From Spisula solida (taxonomy: Eukaryota; Mollusca; Bivalvia; Venerida; Mactridae): a stretch of DNA of 64,000 nt. Of the stretch, positions 12,311 to 22,370 are shown in pieces (the first letter of the stretch is position 1; each line of letters starts with the position of its first letter). The translations under genes were made by a program, and so were the position numbers. The notes below the pieces were generated by a model. It saw only the letters and a list, made by a program, of their open reading frames with translations, made no database searches and was not told the origin of the DNA. Location: positions 18,699,501-18,763,500 of the forward strand of contig OX365944.1 of the NCBI GenBank assembly GCA_947247005.1. Reading direction: 5' to 3'.

Positions 12311-12867
12311 GCTTTACGGGTTAGACACAGGCCGCAACGTAGAAGTAATTACAATTGCATTAGTATTTATTATCAATATGCTTTTCTGTGAATTATAGAG
12401 ATTTGAATAATATATCAAAAATATATCTCTGTTTCAAAATAGTGAAAATGATAATCAAGTTCGTATTTCACTGTTTTAGGCACTGGTTCCAGCACAATAC
12501 GGTACAAGAAACATAGTATCAACAGCGACTAATTACACATAGATTGTAAGAGAATCTGAAATATAAAATTAACAGAAAAATGTTGAATTTGGGCGAAAGA
12601 TCAAACCTTTTTTCACTTGTGATAAAATAAAGTTTTATTTCCTGTAGTGTCTGCGATGAAATAAAATTCGATCTTACACTAAAATAAAAAAACTGTTTTA
12701 TCTTCATGGCTTGGCGTTCAGTGTAATCAGTCTGCATCTTCATTGCTAAGAAGTAACGCTAATCTGACTTAACTTTACGACGTTTATCTTGTAGATGTAT
12801 GCCGTGTTTGACCCATTTAGTACATTTAACATAGAATCCTTTTTTTTTGCTATTTTAACTAATTAAA

Positions 12868-12908
12868 ACCACAGGTAACTGTATCATTAATAAACAGTAC
12901 CTGTGATT
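12868..12908. mobile_element. CACAGGTAAC-family palindrome, internally deleted
   Basis: ACCACAGGTAACTGTATCAT followed by TAATAAACAGTACCTGTGAT: left and right ends of the family joined with almost nothing between them. Confidence 0.6.
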
Positions 12909-12914
12909 AAAACA

Positions 12915-13740
12915 TTCTCTCTAACAATAACGAAAACACAGGAGGATAAATAAGCAGTAGGTCAAATGTGCTCAGCTATACCTGCGATTATAGATGGTTT
13001 TACCGTATAATATTATATTAATTTGTATGTCTGTGTATTGTTATCATATCTTATTTCATGATCGGCTTAGGAATTTTCATAATAATATGTGAAAATCGGA
13101 TATTTTTTAATCCAGAAAGGCGTAACCATTGATTACGTATTAGCGCAAATGGTTATATTTCGAACTTAGTAACGTTATAGAAATTAAGAATTGCGACTAA
13201 ATGTGCATCTATAGACGGTAAATCTTGGTGTATAAGTCGAAGATGTTCACTTCACAAGATATACATCTTGCTTAACTGCACTGCAAGTCATGACTTATAA
13301 ATTACACGTTATTTCTCTCCAAACACTGGTAAACAATTTAATCGAATGAAGAAGATGACTTGTTTCATAATTGACGAAAATAGAAGCAATAATTTAATAG
13401 GCAGACAACGGGTAAGACCCCGTTTCGGTGTTATATACACCGAGACATTTCTGTGCTATGGTGACTATCCAATGAATTTGTCGGACATATCCCGAAATTG
13501 TGTGGTAGAATTGTGCTTCTCGTAACTATACGGTACATTTTGACTTATAGGTCAAGATGTACACTAGTCGAATGTTCTAAGTACACACTTTGTAATTTTC
13601 ATTTAACAGGAAAAGTATTAGACCTATCAGTGAATCCAATATACCATTGGAATCAGGAAACTATTGTCTATCCAGTTTAGTTAATCACCATTCTGAAATA
13701 TAATAACAACATACTAGAAAATGACCATTTAGTTCACTGC
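12915..13740. other. No feature seen
   Basis: AT-rich non-coding sequence. A short hairpin (CGGTGTTATATACACCG, near 13425) is the only structure noticed. Confidence 0.4.
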
Positions 13741-13744
13741 CTAA

Positions 13745-14000
13745 AACAACAAAGTCGCACATCAATATTATGTATGACCACCGTCTGCCCTGATGATAGC
13801 CTGACATCCTCTGAGGCATTAAATTGATAATCATGTGTACCAATTGCTGCTGGAGTGCATTACATTCTAGTAAAGGGTTCGTTGTGAGTTCCTGTACGTT
13901 CTGGTGTTACCGTCGTGCTCGGATGCGTCGCCCCAACTTATCCCAGACGTATTATTTCGGATTTTGGTCCGGGCTACAAGGCGAGCATTCAGTCGTGCAA
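13745..14000 (-). pseudogene. Tc1-type transposase C-terminal fossil
   Basis: Read on the minus strand, one frame gives SPDQNPK*YVWDKLGRRIRAR followed, after a stop, by LQQQLVHMIINLMPQRMSGY. This matches the order of the Tc1-family DDE transposase end: the catalytic-D region SPDxNPIE, then WDxLGRR, then the terminal helix ending in MPxR. In-frame stops (two seen) and lack of the N-terminal DNA-binding part make it a dead remnant. Confidence 0.8.
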
Positions 14001-14005
14001 CCTAA

Positions 14006-14800
14006 ATAGGAAATTGCATCAAAATCAAATTCCATGTGATGAGAATGTGCTCATATCTTACAAAATACATGATTGATCGAAAATAGTGAGTTTTTGTTAA
14101 ATTGTAGTAGTAATTCGGATGACAAATGCATATTGAAAGTTACTTCCATGCTCAACTTCAAATTGCTCCATACAAATAAATGGACTTATTCTGTTGAATT
14201 CAACGATTCCACATTATTTCACAATCTTTAAGTGATACAACCATCAGTCAGATGTTGTCATAAACGTGTTTTGACGAATTTAAGGACTAAATATAAATGA
14301 CGCCATGTGACGTCTCAATTTTAAATCGAGTCAATAGAAACATGCAGCTTTTTCGAGAATTCAATGCAACAACCATAATGAAAAGTTTGTGCATGTGCTA
14401 AGAACCCCAAAACAGCCAATTAATGAATTAAATCTTACCAGTCTTATTGGCATGTCATTTCAAGCATTCATGTCGCACTTGCGCACTCATCACGCGTCAT
14501 TTGCGTCAAATGATACGAACTATTTTTATGGCTTTATATTTGGGGGTCGAATGTTAATCGTGTATGAAATGATTTAAACACATTTACACATATTTGAGGT
14601 GTGAGCACGAGAAAAATGTGATTTTGTCTTTTTTGTCACGCATCAATGATTTTCACGTAGATCTTGGTTTTTCTTCTTCTGTATTACAGACAATCACCAA
14701 CATATGCTATCTTAACAGTTTTATGGAGTTGAGATGATTATGTTCCTGATTTATTCTAGTTCTAAAAGTGTGTACTTAGAACATTCGTCAAGTGTATGCA
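14006..14800. other. No feature seen
   Basis: AT-rich non-coding sequence. Confidence 0.4.
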
Positions 14801-14805
14801 CCAAG

Positions 14806-15251
14806 AGCGTTTTCCAATTGGCAACCCGAGTAACCCGAATAAAAATTTTGGGCATGTGCAGTCGGATAACTCGGTAGTGATATCAAGAACGTATCGAGTA
14901 CGTATCGAGTCGAGTTCAAAATGGCGACCATAAATCTAGCAATTATGTTGTTAGAAGAAATGTTTAAGAGCGACGAGGAGCATGACATTATGACTGAAAA
15001 CAACTGTATTGTAATAAACTGTCTGATATGTGCTACGAAACGTAATGTTCCCAAAGTTCAAAATTTAGGTTAGAGATTATATGCATGCCTCACGCTTTCT
15101 GCCATTTTGACTCTAGAGAACCCGCGAAGGACTGGAGGTTACTTGGGTCGAGTAGGTTAGAGATTATACGCATGCGCACTGCTTTTACCCGACCCGTTCC
15201 TTTTACAACATGTGTTACTCGTGTAACCCGAGTTGGTAATTGGAAAACGCT
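14806..15251. mobile_element. 446-bp inverted-repeat element, 5-bp duplication CCAAG
   Basis: Left end AGCGTTTTCCAATTGGCAAC, right end (reverse complement) AGCGTTTTCCAATTACCAAC, continuing through a CGGGTTAC / CGAGTAACCC region. CCAAG flanks both sides (14801-14805 and 15252-15256). An internal direct repeat, AGGTTAGAGATTATA(T/C)GCATG, occurs at about 15069 and 15154. No transposase. Confidence 0.82.
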
Positions 15252-15859
15252 CCAAGATGTACCGCCTACACGCACCTTGGATGTTTTCTCCACCCACAAT
15301 AGTAAAAACCCTAAGAAACACGTGGTTTACGTGCCTCTTCATTGTTCTGCGCATGGACAATTTGCGCGCGAAAATCATGTTTAATGGCCAAAATTTAGAT
15401 AAGGATCGCGTGTATTATGAATTGTTGGTTTACCATGGATAGAACCGCACGCGTTTGTTTGCACGGGCTTCACGAAGGGGCACGGTATATTTGCACATGC
15501 GCAGTGGCTAGAAAATACTTTTTGGACGCATTATTTTGAAAAAAATAGAACGTTCTTCAGTGTAGCAATACCACGTGACTAAATACTACAGTCCAAAGAA
15601 GAAAATTGTAAACAAAACCTCCACTTCGCGAAGGAAAATGGGCGTAAGTATTTTATTTCTTCACCAATTTCTATGAAATATAGACCACGCTAAGGGAAAA
15701 AATATAAGGTTTCCGCCATATATAGTATATTTCTCCGTAGTTTGACCGTTTTTTCAATTACCCTGAGAAACCTTGGAAACATTTTGTGTGAGAGCGGACT
15801 ACAGTATCAAGCCTTTTCGTTTTCCTGGTATTATCTACTCCATGCGTGATTGAAGAGTT

Positions 15860-16144
15860 ATGTTTACACCTCTCGGGAACACCGTAGGCAATTTCGCAAC
15901 AAATAAAATACATATTATAACAATGCATGGTACTAATATGTCATTTTCATTTAATTTGCAATTATGGCTACAGTTCCAAGAAAAAATATTCAGACTACAG
16001 TTTAAAGCTGTTTTCAGAATTTACCATAATATCAAGCAACAAGTCGCCCCTGATGCTATTTTGTCAACACTACACGCACTACAATGTTCTATATTTGGTC
16101 AGGTGTTATTTGTAACAAAATATTATACCAAATTTAAGACGTGA
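15860..16144 (+). CDS. Hypothetical ~94-residue ORF in left arm of fold-back element
   Basis: Not recognised. The same reading register is open in the opposite arm (18293-18634, minus). The two predicted proteins align from MFTP.GNT through KIFxLQFKxVFRIYHN to FGQVLF, and the only gap in the core is three bases, which keeps frame. Substitutions are a mix of silent and replacement. It could be an unrecognised element protein or chance; no domain is evident. Confidence 0.3.
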   Translation: MFTPLGNTVGNFATNKIHIITMHGTNMSFSFNLQLWLQFQEKIFRLQFKAVFRIYHNIKQQVAPDAILSTLHALQCSIFGQVLFVTKYYTKFKT

Positions 16145-16810
16145 CACAAACACGCACATGGGTAACAGTAGTTTACAAAATATGCACGTAGATCTAGTAA
16201 TTGATAATAAGCTTGCGTACGGGTAATTTTGAGTAATGTCAATACGTGTATTTGATGTTTGATTTTTACATTTTAAAGAAAGCAAACAGTTTCCCATATG
16301 CTTTGAACGTTTTAAAATTGCAGATAGCATTATCGTGGTAGGAAAATATCGGTAACTAAAAAATCAAACGACTTTAAATGAACCAAAAACCGTTCTTAGG
16401 TCGGGTCGGGACTTATAAGAAATTCTGAAAATGTAAAATTACTTGTTAACACGGCTAAAACTGAGCGGGAATCTTACGTTATTTATTTATTATTCAATTA
16501 ACATAAGTTGCCCCAAAAATGCACAATAAGCTGTACATTTTCATCGGCGAAGATAGCGAATTTGCACGATCACCCGTGGGTACGAATGTTTAGCGGTCAA
16601 TATTAAGATCTCGATAATAAGTTCAAAATATTTAATTGTAGGGGTAATTAAAGGAATAAAAAAGGTGTGCATACTTTGTTTTAGCGTGCAATTTAAGCGC
16701 AAGTAGACTGGTGGTACCAAATATAATAGCATTGAACAATTTAGCAATGACAATATTTTAGGTACGAAGGCAATACTACGTAATTAAATCACGTGCATTC
16801 CTATTTTTAG

Positions 16811-17675
16811 ATCACCTGTCGCGTAGTGACAGAGTGAGCTTTGTGATCACTCTTCGTCCGTCGTTCGTCCGTCGCACGTCGTCCGTCCGTCAACAATATG
16901 CTTGTGTAGACACTGGGAGTCACAATTTTGGCCTAACTTTTATGAAACCTGGTCACATTTTCATCTCAACAAAATCTAGGCCAAGTTCAATATTGGGTCC
17001 TTTGGGGTCCAAAACAAATGTCACAAGGTAAATCATAGAAAAACCTTGTGTAGTCACTAGAGATCACAATTTTAATCTAATCTATATGCAACGTGGTCAC
17101 AATGATCATTTTAACAAAATCTAGGTCAAGTTCGATATTGGGTCATCCGGGGTCAAAAACTAGGTCACAGGGTCAAATCATAGAAAAAACTTGTGTAGCA
17201 CTGGAGGTCACAATGTTGACCTAATCTTTATGAAACCTGGTCACTATGATCATCTCAACAAAATCTAGTTCAAAATATATATTGGGTCATTCGGGATCAA
17301 AAACTAGGTCACAATGTCAAATCATAGAAAAACCTTGTTTAGTCACTTGAGACCAGAATTTTGACCTTATCATTTTGAAACTTTGTCGCAATGATCATCT
17401 TAATAAAATCAAAGTCAAGTTATGATTGTGTCATTTTGGATCAAAAACTAGGTCAATAGGTCAAATCATAGAAGACCCTTGTGTAAAGTCACTTGAGGTC
17501 ACCATTTTAGCCTAATCCTTATGAAACTTGATCACAATGATCATCCCAAAAAAATCTAGTTGAAGTGCGATATTGGGTTATATTGGGCTAAGAACTAGGT
17601 CACAAGTCAAATCACAGGATTTGGATGTACTGCTACGACAGGTGAGCGACCTAGGGCTCTTTGGGCCCTCTCGTT
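16811..17675 (+). repeat. Molluscan-type repeat with ~144-bp internal tandem units
   Basis: Begins ATCACCTGTCGCGTAGTGAC and a GTCCGTC-rich head, then about five units containing ATCATAGAAAAACCTTGTGT, GGTCACAAT, AAAATCTAGGTCAAGTT and CAAAAACTAGGTCAC. Markers at 17173, 17317, 17461 and 17606 give 144-145 bp steps. It ends ACAGGTGAGCGACCTAGGGC. Head and tail are short inverted repeats (CACCTGTCG / CGACAGGTG). Similar elements are common in bivalves (from memory, unverified). Confidence 0.8.
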
Positions 17676-18292
17676 TTAGATTCAAACTACGTACTACGGA
17701 GTCAAAATAAGGAATCCAACACCAGTACAGGACTGCTATCCTCGTTACAACAGAAAACCAGATCCCTTTCATTGAACATTCCATAATGGCTAGATCCCGT
17801 ACACAATGCAATGTTTTCCTTCAATCGATTGCTTGTTAGTTGGTGTTTGCTTGCGAGAGTTCCAACGTAGGTTAAAAACATGGAAGATATAAGTTTAAAT
17901 CGGATCAGAGTCCTGGGAAGTGCATACTTGAGCTGAAATAAAAGGAAAGTACATGTATACGTTTTTCTTCATTGTCCGTCAATAGTGGTACTTTTTGGTG
18001 CTGATTGTTAAAAAAATAACGAAATGTCAGAGCAATTGGCAACATTGGGGTTTTAAAATAAACATTCCGCTACTTAAATGTGTTCATTCAAGTGAATCGC
18101 ATAAATATTTACAAAATAATGATTAAAACCTTCTCGTCGAGTGAAATCGACATCCACTTTTACTTTCGTTTTCGTGCAAAGTATCAGGGGCTATATCCGC
18201 CGTATGGTGTCTAACAGTGGTGAATATCGATGGCACCGTCCAATATATAATTCAGATCAAACATCAAATGCATGTATTTAAAGTACTCACAA

Positions 18293-18634
18293 TTACTCGT
18301 ACGCAAGCTTATTATCAATTACTACATGTATATATGTTACCCATGTGCCTGTTATGTTCTTAAATGTTGTAAAATCTGTCGTAAAAAATAAAACCTGACC
18401 AAATAAAGAATACTTTAGTGTGTGTATTGTTGACAAAGTATCAGTGGTGACATGTTGCTTCGTATTATGGTAAATTCTGAAAACGACTTTAAACTGTAGT
18501 GTGAATATTTTTTCTTGGAACTGTAGCCATAATTGCAAATTAAAAGAAAATGTCATATTAGTGCCATGCATTGTTACAATATGTATTTTATTGGTTGCGA
18601 AATGGCCTCCGGTGTTCCCGGAAGGAGTAAACAT
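18293..18634 (-). CDS. Hypothetical ~113-residue ORF in right arm of fold-back element
   Basis: Mirror counterpart of the frame at 15860-16144, extended at its C-terminus by about 20 residues. It shares the KIHI.TMHGTNM and LQLWLQFQEKIF stretches. No known domain. Listed because an open frame persists in both diverged arms. Confidence 0.3.
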   Translation of the reverse strand: MFTPSGNTGGHFATNKIHIVTMHGTNMTFSFNLQLWLQFQEKIFTLQFKVVFRIYHNTKQHVTTDTLSTIHTLKYSLFGQVLFFTTDFTTFKNITGTWVTYIHVVIDNKLAYE

Positions 18635-18942
18635 GACTCTTCAATCACGCATGTAGTAGATAATACCAGGAAAACGAAAAGGCTTGATACTGTAGTCCGC
18701 TCTCACACAATTTTTTTCCAGGGTTTCTCAGGGTAATTGAAAAAAACGGTCAAACTACGGAGAAATATACTATATATGGCAGAAACCTTATATTTTTTCC
18801 CTTAGCGTGGTCTATATTTCATAGAAATTGGTGAAGAAATAAAATAATTACGCCCATTTTCTATCGCGAAGTGGAGGTTTTGTTTACAATTTTCTTCTTT
18901 GGACTGTAGTATTTAGTCACGTGGTATTGCTACACTGTTCTT

Positions 18943-19696
18943 CAGGGATTAGACGACAGAAATCAAGCCCTCTGATTGGTCGACAAAGGTTAGCAAACAC
19001 TAAATGCCGCTTAGTTCGGCATAATTTTTAAACGTAATGATAAATAGTGACACTTTATGCAAGAAATGAAGTAGAGCTTACCTTTTATAGAATAAAACAT
19101 TCGTTTCAGTACGTAAGTGTAAGTTAAGCCCATTAACACAAGTTTTATGCCCCATTAAATGGCTTATTCGATATGAAATCTTACACTGCGATGGTAATTG
19201 TTCTCATGATATTGCAATCCGATTATATGCGTTAAATATCGTTAACTTGAAAGTTGAATGAACGGTCCTAGTTTTATGTCTTGGATATCATGGTTGGAAC
19301 ATTTTATTGTGAAATTAATGTTTCTGTCCACAATGGTATGCTGTAAGTTTTAACATTTCCGGAAATAACATTTTTTGTGAATGGAATAAAATTATAAGGT
19401 AAAACTTTGAGTACTTTCTGACCTGTATTTAGCAATTAGTTGTTACATAAATCAATTTGGCTGCTTAAAGCCGGCGTCTGTTTTATGTACTTGACGAAAC
19501 ATCGTATATTAGAATGACCGAATAAGATTTAACTGTATCTACTGTAAAAGAACTTCATTTAGATTTGCATTTCAGTGAAGTAAATAATTAGTTGTAGCAT
19601 GCTCGGAAGTGATTAATTTTACTAAGAGCTTACTCAGTGTGATACTATGGACTGGTAAGTCAGCCTAATTAATTAAGTGGTACATGTATCATGTAT
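18943..19696. other. No feature seen
   Basis: AT-rich non-coding sequence. Confidence 0.4.
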
Positions 19697-19828
19697 AGGA
19701 CAGATCACCGTATTCATATGCAAAATGACCACCGGCAATCAATTGGATGAATGAACAATAAAAACCTGCCATTCACCAATCGCTAGCTGGTGGTATGAAT
19801 ACCTTTGTATACAAACATGATCTCTCCC
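19697..19828 (+). mobile_element. ~130-bp MITE (GGAGAGATCA ends), copy 1
   Basis: Near-identical in reverse orientation to 49312-49441: shared CGTATTCATATGCAAAATG, AATAAAAACCTGCCATTCAC, and GTATACAAACATGATCTCTC. The inverted ends read GGACAGATCA / GGAGAGATCA. Confidence 0.82.
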
Positions 19829-19889
19829 ATATAAACATGTACGAATAATTTAATTTGGATCTCGATATTTTACAAAATTTCTACAAAAC

Positions 19890-19942
19890 AGAAGCCGGTC
19901 AATATTGTCATGGGCATCACCTAACAAAATATTGACCGGTCT
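19890..19942. repeat. Short hairpin ACCGGTCAATATT
   Basis: CCGGTCAATATT and its reverse complement AATATTGACCGG flank a ~20-nt loop. Function unknown; possibly a very short fold-back element. Confidence 0.5.
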
Positions 19943-19949
19943 GTAGTTG

Positions 19950-21055
19950 ATACATACAGGTCAGCCAGTCTGTCGCAGGATTTATTGACTGATTGAAATA
20001 ACAATGGAACATTTGAATGAAACTGATGCTATGTTTAATATTGCTCAATTAATAATGTCTTAAGTATTTGCATAAATATTATTATTATCTATTATTTGTG
20101 ACACATGTCCGTAAGTCAATACCCTCGCTTACAGATTTATTGCATTATGGAATGGTCGAGTGAACACTGCTTCATTTCTCTGGTTGCCATTCTTGGTGTC
20201 GTGCCCTGAACCCCTTGTGGCTCATCAGCCGATATAATGTACAAAGCTCTTATTGTCAAACGCTTAGTCTGGTTATTGGGTAAAAGTTTCAAAATAATCG
20301 ATGCTATGGATATTTTGAGAATTAAAATTATACATGTAACACATGAAAACAAATGCATGTATAGTCACAAAATGCAACTTCGTTCTTTATCTTTTTATGA
20401 TATCCGCATTACAGGGCTGTTTTGGCTGCGTGTAAATATTTTTTATGTGCATCCTAGGTTTTAGTTTTGCTGGAACCATATTAATTTAGTGCCTTTTCTT
20501 AAACCCACATTTCCTTAAAAAGAACAAGTTGCTTGCCTCCATGTATTAATCGGTTAATTGTTTCTTGTAAGTAGTCGATATATATTATTTAGCCATGTTT
20601 ATTTATTCTCTGCTATACTTAGATCGCTATTTAATAATTCAGCACTGATTTTAGCTCTGATATACAAAATGTGTATTTTAATAATTTATTGTGTCTTTTA
20701 GTGCATTCTTTCTACATACGCATTTCAGAACAGTGTTACGTATACTCTAATGTTCGATAATCCCTTTATAAGTAAATGTTAGGAAATAGCTTAAAACAGC
20801 TATTCAGAGACAAATACAAAATCAGAGGCCCCTGCCTACTATAAAGTTGGAAACTTTTTACTGGGAATCCTAAAGATATATAGCAAGATTCGATCCCAGG
20901 GTAATGATTGTGAATTTAAATTCATCCAGTTTCAAATGTGTTTTAATTCGGAATCGTGTTTTCCCAAATTAAATAGATCGGGTTACGAAGCCGGTGCTAC
21001 CAGAATCGGTCGGTACTGATTGGTAACCCTTTGTTTATTTTGCTTTTATTTATCC
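19950..21055. other. No gene seen
   Basis: Frames at 20137-20464 on both strands show no recognisable motif. Confidence 0.4.
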
Positions 21056-21605
21056 TCCCCAGAAGTGGCTAGTCACTTTAGTGTTTGGGGGATAGTGCAT
21101 GATACAGAAGATGCTCCAGTTCCAGAAGCATCCCTGGTTCTTTTACGTGCCGATGTAAAGCATCATACACGGGACCTCGCTTAACGTCTCGTCTCTGTTA
21201 GTAAGTTTAGTTATGTTAGGTGGGAAACACTGAAAAGCATTTCACTTTTTGACCGTCTGGAGTAGGGATCGAACCCACACCCTTCAGGCCCCGATCTCCC
21301 GAAGCATCTCAATCTGAGCTGAGATAAATCTCAAATACTGCCATGCGTCTTTGAGATAATTTCCATGGGAGACAAGACTCTGAAAGTTGACACCACAAAA
21401 CAGCTACATTGTTCTGAGTTTATTACCGTAAATATTTTGAGCATAAAACTTAAGCATGATCTCATATTTATACTCTTGACTTGAGCAAAATCTCAATTTG
21501 AGTTGAGATTTCTACTTGAGATGCTTCGGGAGATTGGGGCCAGATCAGTCAGTAGCCCTTACCACTAGACCACTAGTAACCCTGGAAAACAGGACACCAT
21601 ATATA
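21056..21605 (-). repeat. tRNA-derived SINE, minus strand, split by a MITE
   Basis: On the minus strand: GGTCTAGTGGTAAGGGC (A box, 21557-21573), then the inserted element 21287-21541, then GGGTTCGATCCC (B box, 21266-21277). A body follows, containing GTTAAGCGAGGTCCCGTGTA and ACATCGGCACGTAAAAGAAC, a body type I associate with dispersed invertebrate SINEs. Removing the insert brings A and B boxes to about 25-30 nt apart, close to tRNA spacing. Confidence 0.75.
21287..21541. mobile_element. GGCCCCGATCTCC-ended MITE, copy 1
   Basis: The left end GGCCCCGATCTCCCGAAGCA matches the right end (reverse complement GGCCCCAATCTCCCGAAGCA), continuing TCTCAA on both sides. About 255 bp. It is closest to copy 4 (59828-60075), with which it shares GATAATTTCCATGGGAGACA. 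It sits inside the tRNA-like head of a SINE. Confidence 0.87.
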
Positions 21606-22003
21606 GGTTAAATTGTGTGGAAAACAATGGAGCAGAACACCGACCTATAGAATTGGCACAATAGAGTTATAGATTGGTAGCACATTATACTGTTCACGCT
21701 AAACTATCGGCTTTAGATCTATCCGTGCAAAAAAAAACAATTGAATGGATACATAATTAATTATTTCCAGTTGTAAAAAATCTTTAAAAATGAAAATAAA
21801 TGTATAGTAGAGTAATGTATCCCAACACACTGAACATGGTATTTTCCCAACCTTACTAGCTTTGTGTTATTCCTAGGGTATAGTGTATGTTTGCGATAAT
21901 CCACAATAATGATTGCACCTAGTTAAGTCAGTCGATGTTAAGACTATTTAGTGCTACCGAGTACACAGGAGTAAATCCGGGTTTAGTTTGTCTAGACTCT
22001 ATA

Positions 22004-22066
22004 CAGTGTAGCAATACCACGTGACTTTTGACTACAGTTACAAGAAGAAATTTGTAAACATTGGAA
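22004..22066 (+). mobile_element. Solo tip of the CAGTGTAGCAATACC fold-back family
   Basis: CAGTGTAGCAATACCACGTG then a diverged CTACAG..AAGAAGAAA..TTGTAAACA, matching the outer ~60 bp of both arms of 15558-18937. No opposite tip was found nearby. Confidence 0.7.
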
Positions 22067-22176
22067 AATAAAAAAGCCATAAGTACTGCTATACATACCC
22101 TATGTTTAATTAAAGGAGACAACCTTTAGTCTACTGATTTTCCTGAAATTTATTTCCTTTCCACCCTCAAACATAG

Positions 22177-22370
22177 ATAATCAAGCCCCAAATGAAATCT
22201 AGCTAAAATTGAAAATGAAATTATGATAATTGATTGAAAAAAATGTATTATATAGTCGGGAAGCCAGACTTGATAATCAAGCCCAAAATAAAATCTAGCT
22301 AAAATTGAAAATGAAATTATGATAATTGATTGAAAACAATGTATTATCTAGTCGGGTAGCCAATCTTATC
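22177..22370. repeat. ~96-bp tandem duplication
   Basis: Two adjacent near-identical copies of a unit starting GATAATCAAGCCC and ending in TAGTCGGGAAGCC / TAGTCGGGTAGCC. Confidence 0.88.

Larger units (their letters stand above)
15558..18937. mobile_element. 3.4-kb fold-back element with ~700-bp inverted arms
   Basis: The left arm (about 15558-16264) and right arm (about 18257-18937) are reverse complements with scattered substitutions and small indels. Both tips read CAGTGTAGCAATACCACGTG outward-in. TTCTT flanks both tips (15553-15557 and 18938-18942), a candidate 5-bp target duplication. The ~2-kb centre holds a different repeat (16811-17675) and no transposase. Superfamily not identified: the CAGTG tip is seen in hAT elements, but those duplicate 8 bp. 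Confidence 0.85.
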
